Source: Virgibacillus phasianinus
GTDB lineage: Bacteria; Bacillota; Bacilli; Bacillales; Amphibacillaceae
NCBI RefSeq assembly: GCF_002216775.1
Contig: NZ_CP022315.1
Location: 4,007,215-4,071,214, forward strand
Reading direction: 5' to 3'
Length of the DNA: 64,000 nt
Under the pieces are notes generated by a model. The model was not told where the DNA came from and made no database searches. It saw nothing but the letters and a program-made list of their open reading frames with translations. A program made the translations under genes and the position numbers. This document shows, piece by piece, positions 17,350 to 25,433 of the stretch. The stretch's first letter is position 1. Every line of letters starts with the position of its first letter.

Positions 17350-17820
17350 TTAATATTCTCTTTTAATTACAAAAAACGATCCCCGAATTGTTCCGGCTAG
17401 TTTAGACTTCTGCCTAGCAAATTTAAATTTCCCTTCTAACTCCTTTGGTACCTCCATCCCCTCAGAAAGCTTAAAACCAACAGCTCGCTTCTTAGGGTCA
17501 TCAACCGTATACATGACGTTGACTCCTAGACCATCCTCATAAAAGACGTAGGCAAATTTGATATTTTCCACTTGAAAACGCGATGTTTCTATAGGTTTGG
17601 CAGTAAAATCAATATCACGTTCTTCTTTCAAAATCTGTTTTACATAATCAAGGGTCTCCTGGCTTTCGCTAGCTGGGACAACCGTAAATTGATGTTTGTA
17701 TTTGTTCATAAAGTAACGTCCTTCATTTGCACGTAAACCAGCAAGCGCTTCTGCCGCAGGTGAACACTCTAAACCAACTGTAGACACATTTTTAAAATCA
17801 ACGATATAGGACACTTCCAT
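17350..17820 (-). CDS. Conserved hypothetical protein (156 aa)
   Basis: Soluble alpha/beta protein of even composition (start MEVSYIVDFKNVSTVG), no transmembrane helix and no motif I can name. It lies downstream of the DoxX-like gene on the same strand, 57 bases after its stop. The ribosome site GGGAGGG abuts the ATG at 17820, so the GTG at 17814 (7-base spacer) may be the true start. Function unknown. Confidence 0.65.
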   Translation of the reverse strand: MEVSYIVDFKNVSTVGLECSPAAEALAGLRANEGRYFMNKYKHQFTVVPASESQETLDYVKQILKEERDIDFTAKPIETSRFQVENIKFAYVFYEDGLGVNVMYTVDDPKKRAVGFKLSEGMEVPKELEGKFKFARQKSKLAGTIRGSFFVIKREY

Positions 17821-17877
17821 CCCTCCCTTTTATTTTCAAACAACAAGAAGCCAAATTTACCAAAAATCCATCCTTCT

Positions 17878-18300
17878 TTACAGTTTGCGGCTCTTCGAAC
17901 GCAGCGACCATGAAGCGATATTGAGTGCAGCGTAGAAAAGTGGAAGGATAAAATGAAATCCGTAATCACCATAATCATCAGCAAACGCATGAGACAAAGC
18001 CGCACCGGTCATTAAAAAAAAGAGACCAGCATGAGCCCATTCCTTAAGTCGAGGAAAACGTGGCACGACGATAGCGATGACTCCAAGTATTTTCCAAGTC
18101 CCGAGAATAGTCGTGATGTATAATGGGTAACCGATATTCGTCACTAACTCAATGTTTCCCCCAACTCGCATCAGTTGCCCGATACCACTTAATGTAATCG
18201 ATCCTGCGAGTAGTAATGTGACTAACCAATAAGCAATCATTTTTCCTTGGAGCGGGGTTTCTACCTTCGCGGTTGTTTCCGTACCAATAACCTTGCTCAT
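17878..18300 (-). CDS. DoxX-like membrane protein (140 aa)
   Basis: Small membrane protein with four predicted helices: MIAYWLVTLLLAGSITLSG, YPLYITTILGTWKILGVIA, AHAGLFFLMTGAALSHA and FHFILPLFYAALNIAS. The LGTWKILGVIAIVVPRFPRLKEWAHAG pattern is typical of the DoxX_2 subfamily; in B. subtilis DoxX-like proteins have been linked to thiol stress, but function here is not established. AGGAGG with a 6-base spacer sets the start at ATG 18300; earlier in-frame starts are inside the ribosome site region. Follows the GyrI-like gene on the same strand. Confidence 0.85.
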   Translation of the reverse strand: MSKVIGTETTAKVETPLQGKMIAYWLVTLLLAGSITLSGIGQLMRVGGNIELVTNIGYPLYITTILGTWKILGVIAIVVPRFPRLKEWAHAGLFFLMTGAALSHAFADDYGDYGFHFILPLFYAALNIASWSLRSKSRKL

Positions 18301-18388
18301 TTGATTCCTCCTCATCATTGTTTCAAGTGAAAACTTATTCAAGGTTGCACACTTTCCGAATGATTAACTCCTAAATGGACACATCCCT

Positions 18389-18868
18389 TTATTTCCTAAC
18401 AACAGGAATCCACATTTCACCATATAGGAGGCCGTTTTGTTGCCCCATCACAACAGCTGCATTTGGTCCACCAACATAGGCAACATTATTTACTTCCTGC
18501 AAGACTTCACCAAAGGCTGTGCCAGTAAGCGTGTTACTTAACTCTTCAGCCGAATTACCTTCCCCTTTAACAACGAGATATTCCCCCTTAGGGAATTGGA
18601 TAAGCCTCGATGCTTCTGGTATCGATTCCTCTGTCATAACACCAGCATAATGCATCATCTTGTTATTTACCGCTTCGTTCACAACAAAAATGTAGTCATT
18701 TGTGGCGACAGCTTTTAACAGATCAATCCCTCCATTCTGATTGATAGCCTGCCAAAAATCTGCCTTTTCCTTGTTAATGCCAGCATAGTCTGTGTAATCA
18801 CTCTGAAGCTCTGTTCCAATACCTAAAACGGTAAAGCTGTCTTTTTCTTCTAAGTTATAATCTGCCAT
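18389..18868 (-). CDS. GyrI-like/effector-binding domain protein (159 aa)
   Basis: Stand-alone small-molecule binding domain of the GyrI-like (integron-associated effector-binding) type: two repeated beta-alpha-beta-beta units, seen as FTVLGIGTELQSDY and, in the second half, YLVVKGEGNSAEEL, ending with GEMWIPVVRK, the usual C-terminal strand with W-[IV]-P-[IV]. No HTH domain is attached. AAGGAAGG with an 8-base spacer supports ATG 18868. Divergent from an HTH-WYL regulator, a common arrangement in Bacillus. Confidence 0.8.
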   Translation of the reverse strand: MADYNLEEKDSFTVLGIGTELQSDYTDYAGINKEKADFWQAINQNGGIDLLKAVATNDYIFVVNEAVNNKMMHYAGVMTEESIPEASRLIQFPKGEYLVVKGEGNSAEELSNTLTGTAFGEVLQEVNNVAYVGGPNAAVVMGQQNGLLYGEMWIPVVRK

Positions 18869-18978
18869 GTTCAAAACCTTCCTTTTTTAAAAATTTATCA
18901 AATGATTTGTCTTTTCTCTTGATACGTATATAATAACCTTAAATCATGTCAAAAAATGATACTGTTTAGGAGGTTCCG

Positions 18979-19860
18979 ATGAAAAAAGTTGAACGGATTA
19001 ATATTATCATGCGGTATATCAACAACCGCTCCCACTTTACAATTTCCGAAATTATGCGGGAATTTAACATTTCCCGTTCGACGGCTATTAGAGATATCAG
19101 AGAAATTGAAGCCATGGGTATGCCGCTTGTCCCTGAAGTTGGAAGGGACGGGGGTTATTTTGTCATGAACAACTTCGTCCTGCCCACTGTTCGCTTCACC
19201 GACAATGAGATTAAAGCTCTATTTATTGCCTTTATAGCGACACGAAATCAACAACTTACTTATCTAAAAAGCCGTCAGTCCTTAGCTGAAAAATTACTTG
19301 GCCTCATCTCACAAAACCAGCAAGATGACCTTGTTCTTTTAAATCAAATCTTGCTTTTTGAATGGACAAACCCTAATAATCCTGACCTACTTGAGCTTTC
19401 AGATTTACCTCATCCTATATTAGAGAAACTTATTCAAACCCTTCTTTTGGATCGCAATTTGCTACTTATGATCAACGAAGAGAAGGTAATAAGATCTTAT
19501 CCAATTTATCTCTTGCACCTCTATCGTGAAAAAAGCCTTTGGTTGATTCAAGGCTATAACTTAAAGCAAGAAGAAAATCAGATTTTTCCTGTTGACCATC
19601 TCATCGATGTCAAACCCTACCCACCAAAAAAAGATTAAGTAAGAAAAAGATTTTAGAAAAACTAAGTAAACAAGAAGAAGTAACCAAGCTTGTCCTTGAA
19701 CTTGGTCCAAAAGCGATTGCCCAGTTCAAAAAATACCATCCTTTCCGAAATAACAAATTGGCTACTTTTCCCAGGTAGGGATATCAAGGTCAGGGAAGTG
19801 CCACAAGAAATCTTAGGAGATTTACGAGATAGATTTAGCTTATATATTGCCCATAAGTAG
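18979..19860 (+). pseudogene. Frameshifted HTH-WYL (YafY-type) transcription regulator
   Basis: The first frame (18979-19638, 219 aa) has a DeoR-like HTH (FTISEIMREFNISRSTAIRD) and the beginning of a WYL domain (SYPIYLLHLYREKSLWLIQG). It ends soon after an A7 run at 19626-19632; the next frame continues with KKKILEKLSKQEEVTKLVLE up to a TAG near 19783, and the first frame resumes with NWLLFPGRDIKVREVPQEIL to a stop at 19858. The continuation in other frames and a missing stretch near 19750 show a gene of about 300 codons broken at least twice. AGGAGG precedes the start. The remaining HTH might still be made. Confidence 0.75.
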
Positions 19861-19970
19861 TTAAATCTTTATTGGTATAAAATATAAAAAAATCTAAGGC
19901 TTTCACCATTAGCTCTTGGCAAAAAGCAGGATTTTCTAATAAATCATCAACCTTATTCCAACTCCATCAT

Positions 19971-21230
19971 TCACCCCACCACATTCTCAAACCTCCCATA
20001 CGATTTATCAAAATTCAACCGCACCGTTCCAGTCGGGCCATTTCGCTGCTTAGCCACTATTACCTCTATTGTTTTGCTGGGTTCCAGACTGTAGTAATCG
20101 TCCCGGTACAAAAAGGAAATAACATCCGCATCCTGCTCGATATTGCCTGACTCTCGCAAATCTGACATGAGCGGGCGTTTATTTTGCCGTGATTCAACGC
20201 CCCGTGAGAGCTGCGACAGCAATACGATTGGAATGTCCAGCTCCACTGCAAGCAGCTTCAGCTCACGCGTTATTTCCCCAATCTCCAAATCCCGGCGCTC
20301 GTGTTTATTTGACGGGGTCATCAGCTGTAAATAGTCAATGAATACGGCGTGACGGCCACCTGGATGTTCACGAACTGCTTTTCGGACTGTTGACCGGATT
20401 GTCGCCACAGTCCGGACGTTATCGTACAGATGCAGGTCCCAGGTGGAAATGGCGCCAATTGCCTGTAACGCATGCGCATAATCCTGTTCGGAAAAAATCA
20501 TGTTGCGCCATTTCTGACTGTTAATAGTCTCTTCCGCTGAGACCATTCGCTGCAGCAATTGCTTCGTGCCCATCTCCAAACTGAAAATCAACGATGTACC
20601 ACCATTTTTGGCATGACCAGCTGCCATATTCAGTGCAAATGCCGTCTTCCCTACCGATGGCCGTGCCGCAACAATAATCAATTCGCCACGCTGCAGGCCG
20701 CCTGTCATATCGTCCAGATCATGAAAGGACGTGCAGAATCCCGATTGTTCATCGGTCGGGAAGCACATGTCATCGGTGATTTCGAGCAGATAGTCATACG
20801 CCGTTTTGTCCTGCTGACGCACACCAAGCTCACGGTATTCCGTCAATTGGCTAATCAAAAGGTCAAGCGCTTCATCAGTAGGATTTTCCGCAAACTGCAA
20901 GGCACTGGACCTGGACATTCGATTTCGGTACGCATCGAAAATCAGCCGTTCGTACAGCTTCACACGTTCCAGACTAGGTACAGATTCCGCCATTTCTACT
21001 AACCTGCTCGATCCCCCAACTGCAGCAAGCGACTCGCCCAACACCGTTACAACAGAAACCAAATCAATGTTATCCCCCGCACCGGCGACCTGCTTCATAG
21101 CACGAAAAATCACTTGATGTTCCGCATGATAAAAATGTTCCACCTGCAGTTCCAGATCAGTAAAAAGTGACCCCTCCAAAAGCAACGACCCTAATACAGA
21201 AATCTCTGCGTCGAAGTTAGCTAAGCCCAT
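19971..21230 (-). CDS. Phage-type replicative DNA helicase (DnaB-like, 419 aa)
   Basis: Ring helicase that unwinds DNA ahead of the polymerase. The N-terminal domain (about 1-100, AEISVLGSLL) is followed by the RecA-like domain with Walker A ARPSVGKTAF, Walker B FIDYLQLM, the arginine/sensor loop LLSQLSRGVESR and SDLRESGNIEQDADVI. Slightly shorter than chromosomal DnaB (about 450 aa), as in phage versions. Start 21230 overlaps the loader gene by 14 bases. It ends a minus-strand module with excisionase-like, initiator and loader genes. The region is visibly GC-richer than its surroundings (30 of 60 bases G/C in 20221-20280), suggesting transfer. Confidence 0.92.
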   Translation of the reverse strand: MGLANFDAEISVLGSLLLEGSLFTDLELQVEHFYHAEHQVIFRAMKQVAGAGDNIDLVSVVTVLGESLAAVGGSSRLVEMAESVPSLERVKLYERLIFDAYRNRMSRSSALQFAENPTDEALDLLISQLTEYRELGVRQQDKTAYDYLLEITDDMCFPTDEQSGFCTSFHDLDDMTGGLQRGELIIVAARPSVGKTAFALNMAAGHAKNGGTSLIFSLEMGTKQLLQRMVSAEETINSQKWRNMIFSEQDYAHALQAIGAISTWDLHLYDNVRTVATIRSTVRKAVREHPGGRHAVFIDYLQLMTPSNKHERRDLEIGEITRELKLLAVELDIPIVLLSQLSRGVESRQNKRPLMSDLRESGNIEQDADVISFLYRDDYYSLEPSKTIEVIVAKQRNGPTGTVRLNFDKSYGRFENVVG

Positions 21231-21552
21231 GATTCGTCTTGTCCTTTAATAATTTTGTCAGCTTCTGGTGGAATGCCCGCTTCACTTCGGTTGGAACAGT
21301 AGCCGCTTCGGCCCGCCATCTAGTGATATTTTCCAGATGATCGTTACAGACAGGCGGGTACGCAGCAATTTCCGCAAGTGTCGGTGCAAAGGCATGGGCC
21401 CCAACATAGGCGGAAAGCTTCTCCATCACGAGGTCGTAATCCATTTGAATCAGCTGTTGAATCAGCAAGTGCGCCTTCTGTTTGGACACCTCGAACTTCG
21501 GGTAAATATCACCGATCGTTTCCAGTACGTGAATGGCCTCTTGTTGATTCAT
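21217..21552 (-). CDS. Helicase loader, G39P-like (111 aa)
   Basis: Small helical protein with the pattern of the SPP1 G39P/loader-inhibitor family: an N-terminal helical bundle (LETIGDIYPKFEVSKQKA, LIQMDYDLVMEKLSAYV), the conserved APTLAEIA segment, and a basic, flexible C-terminus that in G39P binds the helicase. Loads the DnaB-type helicase encoded directly after it (14-base overlap) onto the initiator-bound origin. Overlaps the initiator gene end by 4 bases. Confidence 0.78.
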   Translation of the reverse strand: MNQQEAIHVLETIGDIYPKFEVSKQKAHLLIQQLIQMDYDLVMEKLSAYVGAHAFAPTLAEIAAYPPVCNDHLENITRWRAEAATVPTEVKRAFHQKLTKLLKDKTNHGLS

Positions 21553-22352
21553 AGCCCTGCCTCCGCTCGTAATTCATCGAACACCGACCGCTTACCCGCT
21601 GCCGGCTGCTTTCGAAAGGGAATCGTATTATCCCGCATCATTTTCTGCTGTTCATATTTCCAGACATCATCCAGTGACTTCACATTAGCCCCCGCCCACT
21701 CCTGCAAAATTTTCTCCAAATAGCGAAACGTCCGCCCATCATGCTTCACCATCAGCTTAATCCCCTCGAGCACCACATCTTCTCCAAGTCTCCGGCACCA
21801 TTGCAGCAAATCAGTCTTTGTAAGCGGGTTAAGCTTGCCGATGTTTTTCTCGTAAATGGAAACAAGGTTGTCCTCGCGTGTTTCTTCTTCTCTTCTCTCT
21901 TGTTTCTCTTTCTGTTTAGGTATGGTCAAGGATTCGCCTGGTGATTGGTCCACGGATTGGTCTTGTAATTGGTCAAGTAATTGGTCCGTGAATTGGCCTG
22001 CTGATTGGTCTGATAATTGGTCAAGCGAATGGTCTGTTGATCGGTCAAGAACTCGGTCAGCATTTGGCAAAAGGGAAATCAATTCATAGATCGGCGCCTT
22101 CCCTCTTTTGCCATTTTCACACGTAATCAGCCCTTCCTCCATAAGGATCTTCCGCGCATCCAAAATCCCCTGCTTCGATAAGCCTGATAATTGTCCAACA
22201 ACCGCATTCGGCGCATTGAACTGTTTTTTCCACCCAGCAGCATTATTCATGCTCATCAGTGTATACCATAAAACAATTGCCCCAGCCGTAAGCTCATTCA
22301 TAAGTAACCTGTCCCTAAACGCATTCAACTCTTTAATATAATTCATCATCAT
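21549..22352 (-). CDS. DnaD-like phage replication initiator with repeat linker (267 aa)
   Basis: Probable origin-binding replication initiator. Residues 1-100 form a winged helix of the replisome-organiser type (LTAGAIVLWYTLMSMNN, LSGLSKQGILDARKILMEEG, the latter a recognition helix). Residues about 100-140 are a repetitive acidic linker built from D-Q-L-x units. The C-terminal domain is DnaD-like, with FRYLEKILQEWAGANVKS. The linker is encoded by ten 12-bp DNA repeats, an arrangement like phage lambda O, where the origin lies inside the initiator gene. GGAGAGGG lies just before ATG 22352; ATG 22349 and 22346 are alternatives. Confidence 0.8.
   Translation of the reverse strand: MMMNYIKELNAFRDRLLMNELTAGAIVLWYTLMSMNNAAGWKKQFNAPNAVVGQLSGLSKQGILDARKILMEEGLITCENGKRGKAPIYELISLLPNADRVLDRSTDHSLDQLSDQSAGQFTDQLLDQLQDQSVDQSPGESLTIPKQKEKQERREEETREDNLVSIYEKNIGKLNPLTKTDLLQWCRRLGEDVVLEGIKLMVKHDGRTFRYLEKILQEWAGANVKSLDDVWKYEQQKMMRDNTIPFRKQPAAGKRSVFDELRAEAGL
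21944..22058. repeat. Ten 12-bp iterons (ATTGGTC-N5): candidate replication origin
   Basis: Plus-strand ATTGGTC or one-to-two-base variants start every 12 bases exactly at 21944, 21956, 21968, 21980, 21992, 22004, 22016, 22028, 22040 and 22052. Six are perfect (variants ATTGGCC, AATGGTC, ATCGGTC, CTCGGTC). The five linker bases vary. They lie in the initiator gene and encode its acidic linker. Confidence 0.8.
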
Positions 22353-22409
22353 TTCCCTCTCCGGTATGTAAAATAGTTGATAACTGAAAGCACAACAAAC
22401 CCACGTATA

Positions 22410-22595
22410 TTAAATACGCAGGCTGGAATACTCTTGATCCTGAATCCACAGGCTAATTGATTCTTTTGTAAACAAAATGCGCGTCCCAATCTTCAGGTGC
22501 GGAATCTGCTTTTCTTTCACCAATGCATATATCGTATCCGTATGCACCCCAAGAAAATCCGCAACCTCTTTCACCGTCATTGTCTGCCTTTCCAT
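22410..22595 (-). CDS. Excisionase-family small HTH protein (61 aa)
   Basis: Single winged-helix of the excisionase/MerR-like DNA-binding type: MTVKEVADFLGVHTDTIYAL, then KEKQIPHLKIGTRILFTKES, ending in a short tail. Such proteins act as recombination directionality factors or as small regulators. GGGGG with an 8-base spacer precedes the start. First gene of the replication module, 57 bases before the initiator. No integrase is in the window, so a regulatory role is as likely as excision. Confidence 0.82.
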   Translation of the reverse strand: MERQTMTVKEVADFLGVHTDTIYALVKEKQIPHLKIGTRILFTKESISLWIQDQEYSSLRI

Positions 22596-22825
22596 GCAAA
22601 AAACCCCCTTCTACAAGATGAAAGTGAAGTCTACCGGAATGAATCAGGTAATATCACCCTCTATTATGTATAATCGTAAGTAAGGGGTCATTAGGGGGCA
22701 TAAAAGTTGAAAATAATTTAAAAAATTTTTTATCAATGAAAAAAACATCCTTTTCCTTGGTGACACAAGTAGCCAACCATAAAGAAAAATGATGTTTTCT
22801 TTCGTTCCATACTATTTTTTTAAGG

Positions 22826-22853
22826 TGACCAAATCCCATTTGCGATTTGGTCA
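22826..22853. terminator. Perfect 10-bp inverted repeat between two minus-strand genes
   Basis: TGACCAAATC (22826-22835) and GATTTGGTCA (22844-22853) flank an 8-base loop, 11 bases beyond the glutamate synthase-like stop. A T-rich run lies on its plus-strand 5' side, so on the minus strand it lacks a U-tract; terminator role plausible but not certain. Confidence 0.4.
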
Positions 22854-22864
22854 TGCTGCAAGGA

Positions 22865-24511
22865 TTACATTTCCTGTGAAAGATCCGTGGATAGTTGATC
22901 AAGTCGCTGAATTCCAGTTTTCACTTGTTTTTCAATGGCGTCATACACTTCATCGAGTGAGCGGGTAACTCCTTGCCCATCCTTAAATACAATATGTTCC
23001 GGTTTTAAATGAACAGGAGAGTCGATTCCGACAGCAGCTGCGACCCGGAAAAGACCTTTTCTCATCGTAAGAAGATAATTCGCAACACGATATTTTTTCT
23101 CATCGATAACAAGTGCGTTTTGCAGTTCTGGATCGGTTGTTGCCACGCCTACTGGACATGCATTCGAATGACACTTTAGCGTTTGTATACAACCAACAGA
23201 GAACATAAATCCGCGGGCGATATTGACAAGATCGGCTCCCATGGCGATTGCTACGGCAACCTTATCAGGTGTTTCCAATTTTCCAGACGCAATGATTTTC
23301 ACGCGATCCCGAACACCATAATGACGCAGGGTGGCATCGACAATTGGCAGCGCTGATTTGATGGGCAATCCAACGCTTTCCATTAGCTCCTGGTAGGAAG
23401 CGCCTGTTCCGCCTTCCCCGCCATCAACGGTAATATGATCAGGTCCCTTCCCGGTTTCCTTCATATATTTCGCAAGCTCAACGATACTATTATTACGACC
23501 GACGACCACTTTTATGCCAACGGGTCTGCCTGTATGCTCACGAATGCGCTCAATAAAATCAAGCAGCGAAGGCACGTCGGTAAACTGGTTAAAGCGGTTT
23601 GGACTCTCAATGGAATGATAGGCTTTCACCTTCCGAATATCAGCGATTTCCGGGGTCACTTTCTCCGCATCCACATGGCCACCACGCTGTTTCGCCCCTT
23701 GAGCCAATTTGAGTTCAAACGCTTTAATCCGGCCCATATCACTTTTCCTTTTTAATTCATCCCAGTCGAAATTTCCATCCTCGTCGCGAAATCCGAAGAG
23801 ACCCGAACCGATTTGCTGAAAAATATCCACGTCGCCCTTCAAGTGATACGGCGATAATCCGCCCTCACCAGTGTTCATCCATGTTCCCTTCGCAATCCCT
23901 AAACCTTCCGAGAGTGCTGTTATCGCACGATCACCCAATGCCCCGAAACTCATGGCGGATTGGCCGACCAGACTTTTGACAACAAAAGGATGCCTCGTAT
24001 TCGGTCCAATCACCACTGCATCATCATCATGCAATAAATAAGCAAGTGTATTGCTGTCCTCCCACTTTTCCTTCCTTTGCCCAAACAGAGAATCCCTTAA
24101 TAAAATATATTTCTTGGTATTTATTTTCGTATCCCTGTCCATTTTCATTTCCTCGGTTTGTTTTGGAAACATGGTATTGGCAATATAGTAGCCTTCCTGG
24201 TCAAAGTTACGTTCAGAACCAAATCCTAAAACTTCCCGCTGGTATTTTGCACTCTTGATCACATTTTCATATTCCACCCGGGAAAATGGCTTTCCCTCCG
24301 TGTCACTGTTAAACCAGTATTGCCTCATTTCTGGGCCAATCTTTTCCAAAAAATATCTCACCCTGCCAAGCACAGGGAAGTTGCGTAATATCGGATGCTG
24401 CTTCTGCTTGCGATCAGATGACAGTAACACTAGTACGGTAATCACTACGGCTAGAATAGCCACTACTAAAATGACAAATCCAATAATGACTAGGTATTCC
24501 GCTAAATTCAT
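22865..24511 (-). CDS. FMN-binding glutamate synthase-like protein (548 aa)
   Basis: Homologue of the central and FMN domains of the glutamate synthase large subunit, close in form to B. subtilis YerD. An N-terminal transmembrane helix (LVIIGFVILVVAILAVVITVLVL, split here as LVIIGFVILVV and ILAVVITVLVL) anchors it. The barrel shows SFGALGDRAI, GEGGLSPYH, AFELKLAQGAK, VDGGEGGTGA and the 3Fe-4S cysteines C-x5-C-x4-C in CIQTLKCHSNACPVG. The glutaminase domain is absent, so ammonia or another donor would be needed; the true reaction is unknown. Start 24511 fits the membrane helix. Single gene. Confidence 0.88.
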   Translation of the reverse strand: MNLAEYLVIIGFVILVVAILAVVITVLVLLSSDRKQKQHPILRNFPVLGRVRYFLEKIGPEMRQYWFNSDTEGKPFSRVEYENVIKSAKYQREVLGFGSERNFDQEGYYIANTMFPKQTEEMKMDRDTKINTKKYILLRDSLFGQRKEKWEDSNTLAYLLHDDDAVVIGPNTRHPFVVKSLVGQSAMSFGALGDRAITALSEGLGIAKGTWMNTGEGGLSPYHLKGDVDIFQQIGSGLFGFRDEDGNFDWDELKRKSDMGRIKAFELKLAQGAKQRGGHVDAEKVTPEIADIRKVKAYHSIESPNRFNQFTDVPSLLDFIERIREHTGRPVGIKVVVGRNNSIVELAKYMKETGKGPDHITVDGGEGGTGASYQELMESVGLPIKSALPIVDATLRHYGVRDRVKIIASGKLETPDKVAVAIAMGADLVNIARGFMFSVGCIQTLKCHSNACPVGVATTDPELQNALVIDEKKYRVANYLLTMRKGLFRVAAAVGIDSPVHLKPEHIVFKDGQGVTRSLDEVYDAIEKQVKTGIQRLDQLSTDLSQEM

Positions 24512-24625
24512 GGTGGAGGCCCCCCTTTTTCGTGTAATATTGGTGTTGAGAAATTATGATGCTGATAGAATGAACCGTAAGGACGGCCCAAATAAACCAA
24601 GGACTGTAATTGGTAACAATACCCG

Positions 24626-24766
24626 TTAGTCCTTAGCTTCCTGCTGCCTTTCCCATTCAGCCCGTTTACTTTCCGCGACATCCACGGGATTTAATTTCTG
24701 TTCGTCCTTCGATCTTGTTGTCGGCCTTACTTCCTCACCATGTTCAGTGAATAACCTCTTTTTCAT
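24626..24766 (-). CDS. Small charged protein (46 aa)
   Basis: ATG 24766 follows a near-perfect ribosome site, GGAGGTGA with a 7-base spacer; the frame ends at 24626. The product is short, highly charged and soluble (start MKKRLFTEHGEEVRPTTRSK). No family recognised. It lies between tRNA-Gln and the glutamate synthase-like gene on the same strand. Confidence 0.6.
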   Translation of the reverse strand: MKKRLFTEHGEEVRPTTRSKDEQKLNPVDVAESKRAEWERQQEAKD

Positions 24767-24799
24767 GGTAATCTCACCTCCGAATAACTACTTATGTAA

Positions 24800-24871
24800 C
24801 TGGTCTAGCTGGATTCGAACCAACGAATCACGGGATCAAAACCCGATGCCTTACCGCTTGGCTATAGACCA
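24800..24871 (-). tRNA. tRNA-Gln (anticodon UUG)
   Basis: A 72-base cloverleaf without encoded CCA. Acceptor TGGTCTA pairs with TAGACCA, D arm GCC-AAGCGGTAA-GGC, T arm GTTGG-TTCGAAT-CCAGC, anticodon loop TTTTGAT with UUG at 34-36. The anticodon stem TCGGG/CCCGT has a U27-U43 mismatch where common Bacillus tRNA-Gln has A-U, and the acceptor differs from the usual TGGGCTA. Probably functional but divergent. Confidence 0.9.
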
Positions 24872-24927
24872 ATGAATGAAACCTCTACTATATCCTTTGC
24901 TGAAATGTCTGAGATTATACAAAGTTT

Positions 24928-24958
24928 GTGGGACGGAGGGACAGGTTTATTGTCCCAG
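24928..24958. repeat. REP-like palindrome (GGGACA...TGTCCC)
   Basis: GTGGGACGGAGGGACAGG is followed by TTTATTGTCCCAGG, with GGGACA (24938-24943) pairing with TGTCCC (24951-24956). Sequences of this pattern are scattered in Bacilli and Clostridia and associated with REP-associated tyrosine (Y1) transposases; recognition is from memory, no transposase is adjacent. Confidence 0.4.
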
Positions 24959-25005
24959 GTCACTGAAAAAGTTAACTATAGCACAAAATGTGTGGATCTT
25001 TCACC

Positions 25006-25238
25006 GCATCTTGAATATACTTCGCTTTCCGCGTGCGAGTGTCGAGTCTCCTTGCCCCGACAAGGGGTAGCCGACGTTGCCCGCAAAGGGCGGTTTTAGT
25101 CGGGCCTCATTAACTGCCGTCCTCCGGGGTCTCGCCGATCTCTCACTTCCCGCAGGACAAGGAAAGCTCCCCTGAATAGGCATCGCACGAAGAAAAAGTG
25201 CTTTCCTTTTTCGAGGAGTCTTCGTATATTCAAGATGC
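25006..25238. mobile_element. 233-bp MITE-like repeat element, GC-rich, with 14-bp inverted ends
   Basis: GCATCTTGAATATA (25006-25019) and TATATTCAAGATGC (25225-25238) are perfect terminal inverted repeats, extended outwards by TTCAC and GTGAA. The inside is GC-rich and structured, with several GGGGTAGCC/CGGGCC-type pairings and no credible gene. Elements with these ends recur in many Bacillaceae genomes. No target duplication is obvious. Confidence 0.65.
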
Positions 25239-25433
25239 TAAGTGAAGGTGGAAATTAAATTTTTAAATCCATCATTTTTTCAGTAGACCGGACAGGTGGC
25301 TGAAGTTATTTTTCTAACTGAAAATTTACCATTGAAAATGACATCCTATGAAAGAAAACATCCTTCAAAATAAGTAATTACTATTTATAGAATAGGACGG
25401 TACATTTCAATGGCCATTAACCATACTTTACTA

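Noticed and set aside
21944..22058. CRISPR array
   Set aside because: Units of 12 bp without spacers, inside a gene; they fit iterons. No other array-like pattern was seen.
22654..22902. 82-codon frame downstream of the glutamate synthase-like gene
   Set aside because: Overlaps the true gene end in another frame and the hairpin; no ribosome site.
24800..24871. tRNA-Gln as the attachment site of the island
   Set aside because: No second copy of the tRNA 3' end was found in the window and no integrase is present.
24872..25183. Overlapping frames on both strands across the MITE-like element
   Set aside because: They are a by-product of the GC-rich repeat; no ribosome sites and the composition is not protein-like.
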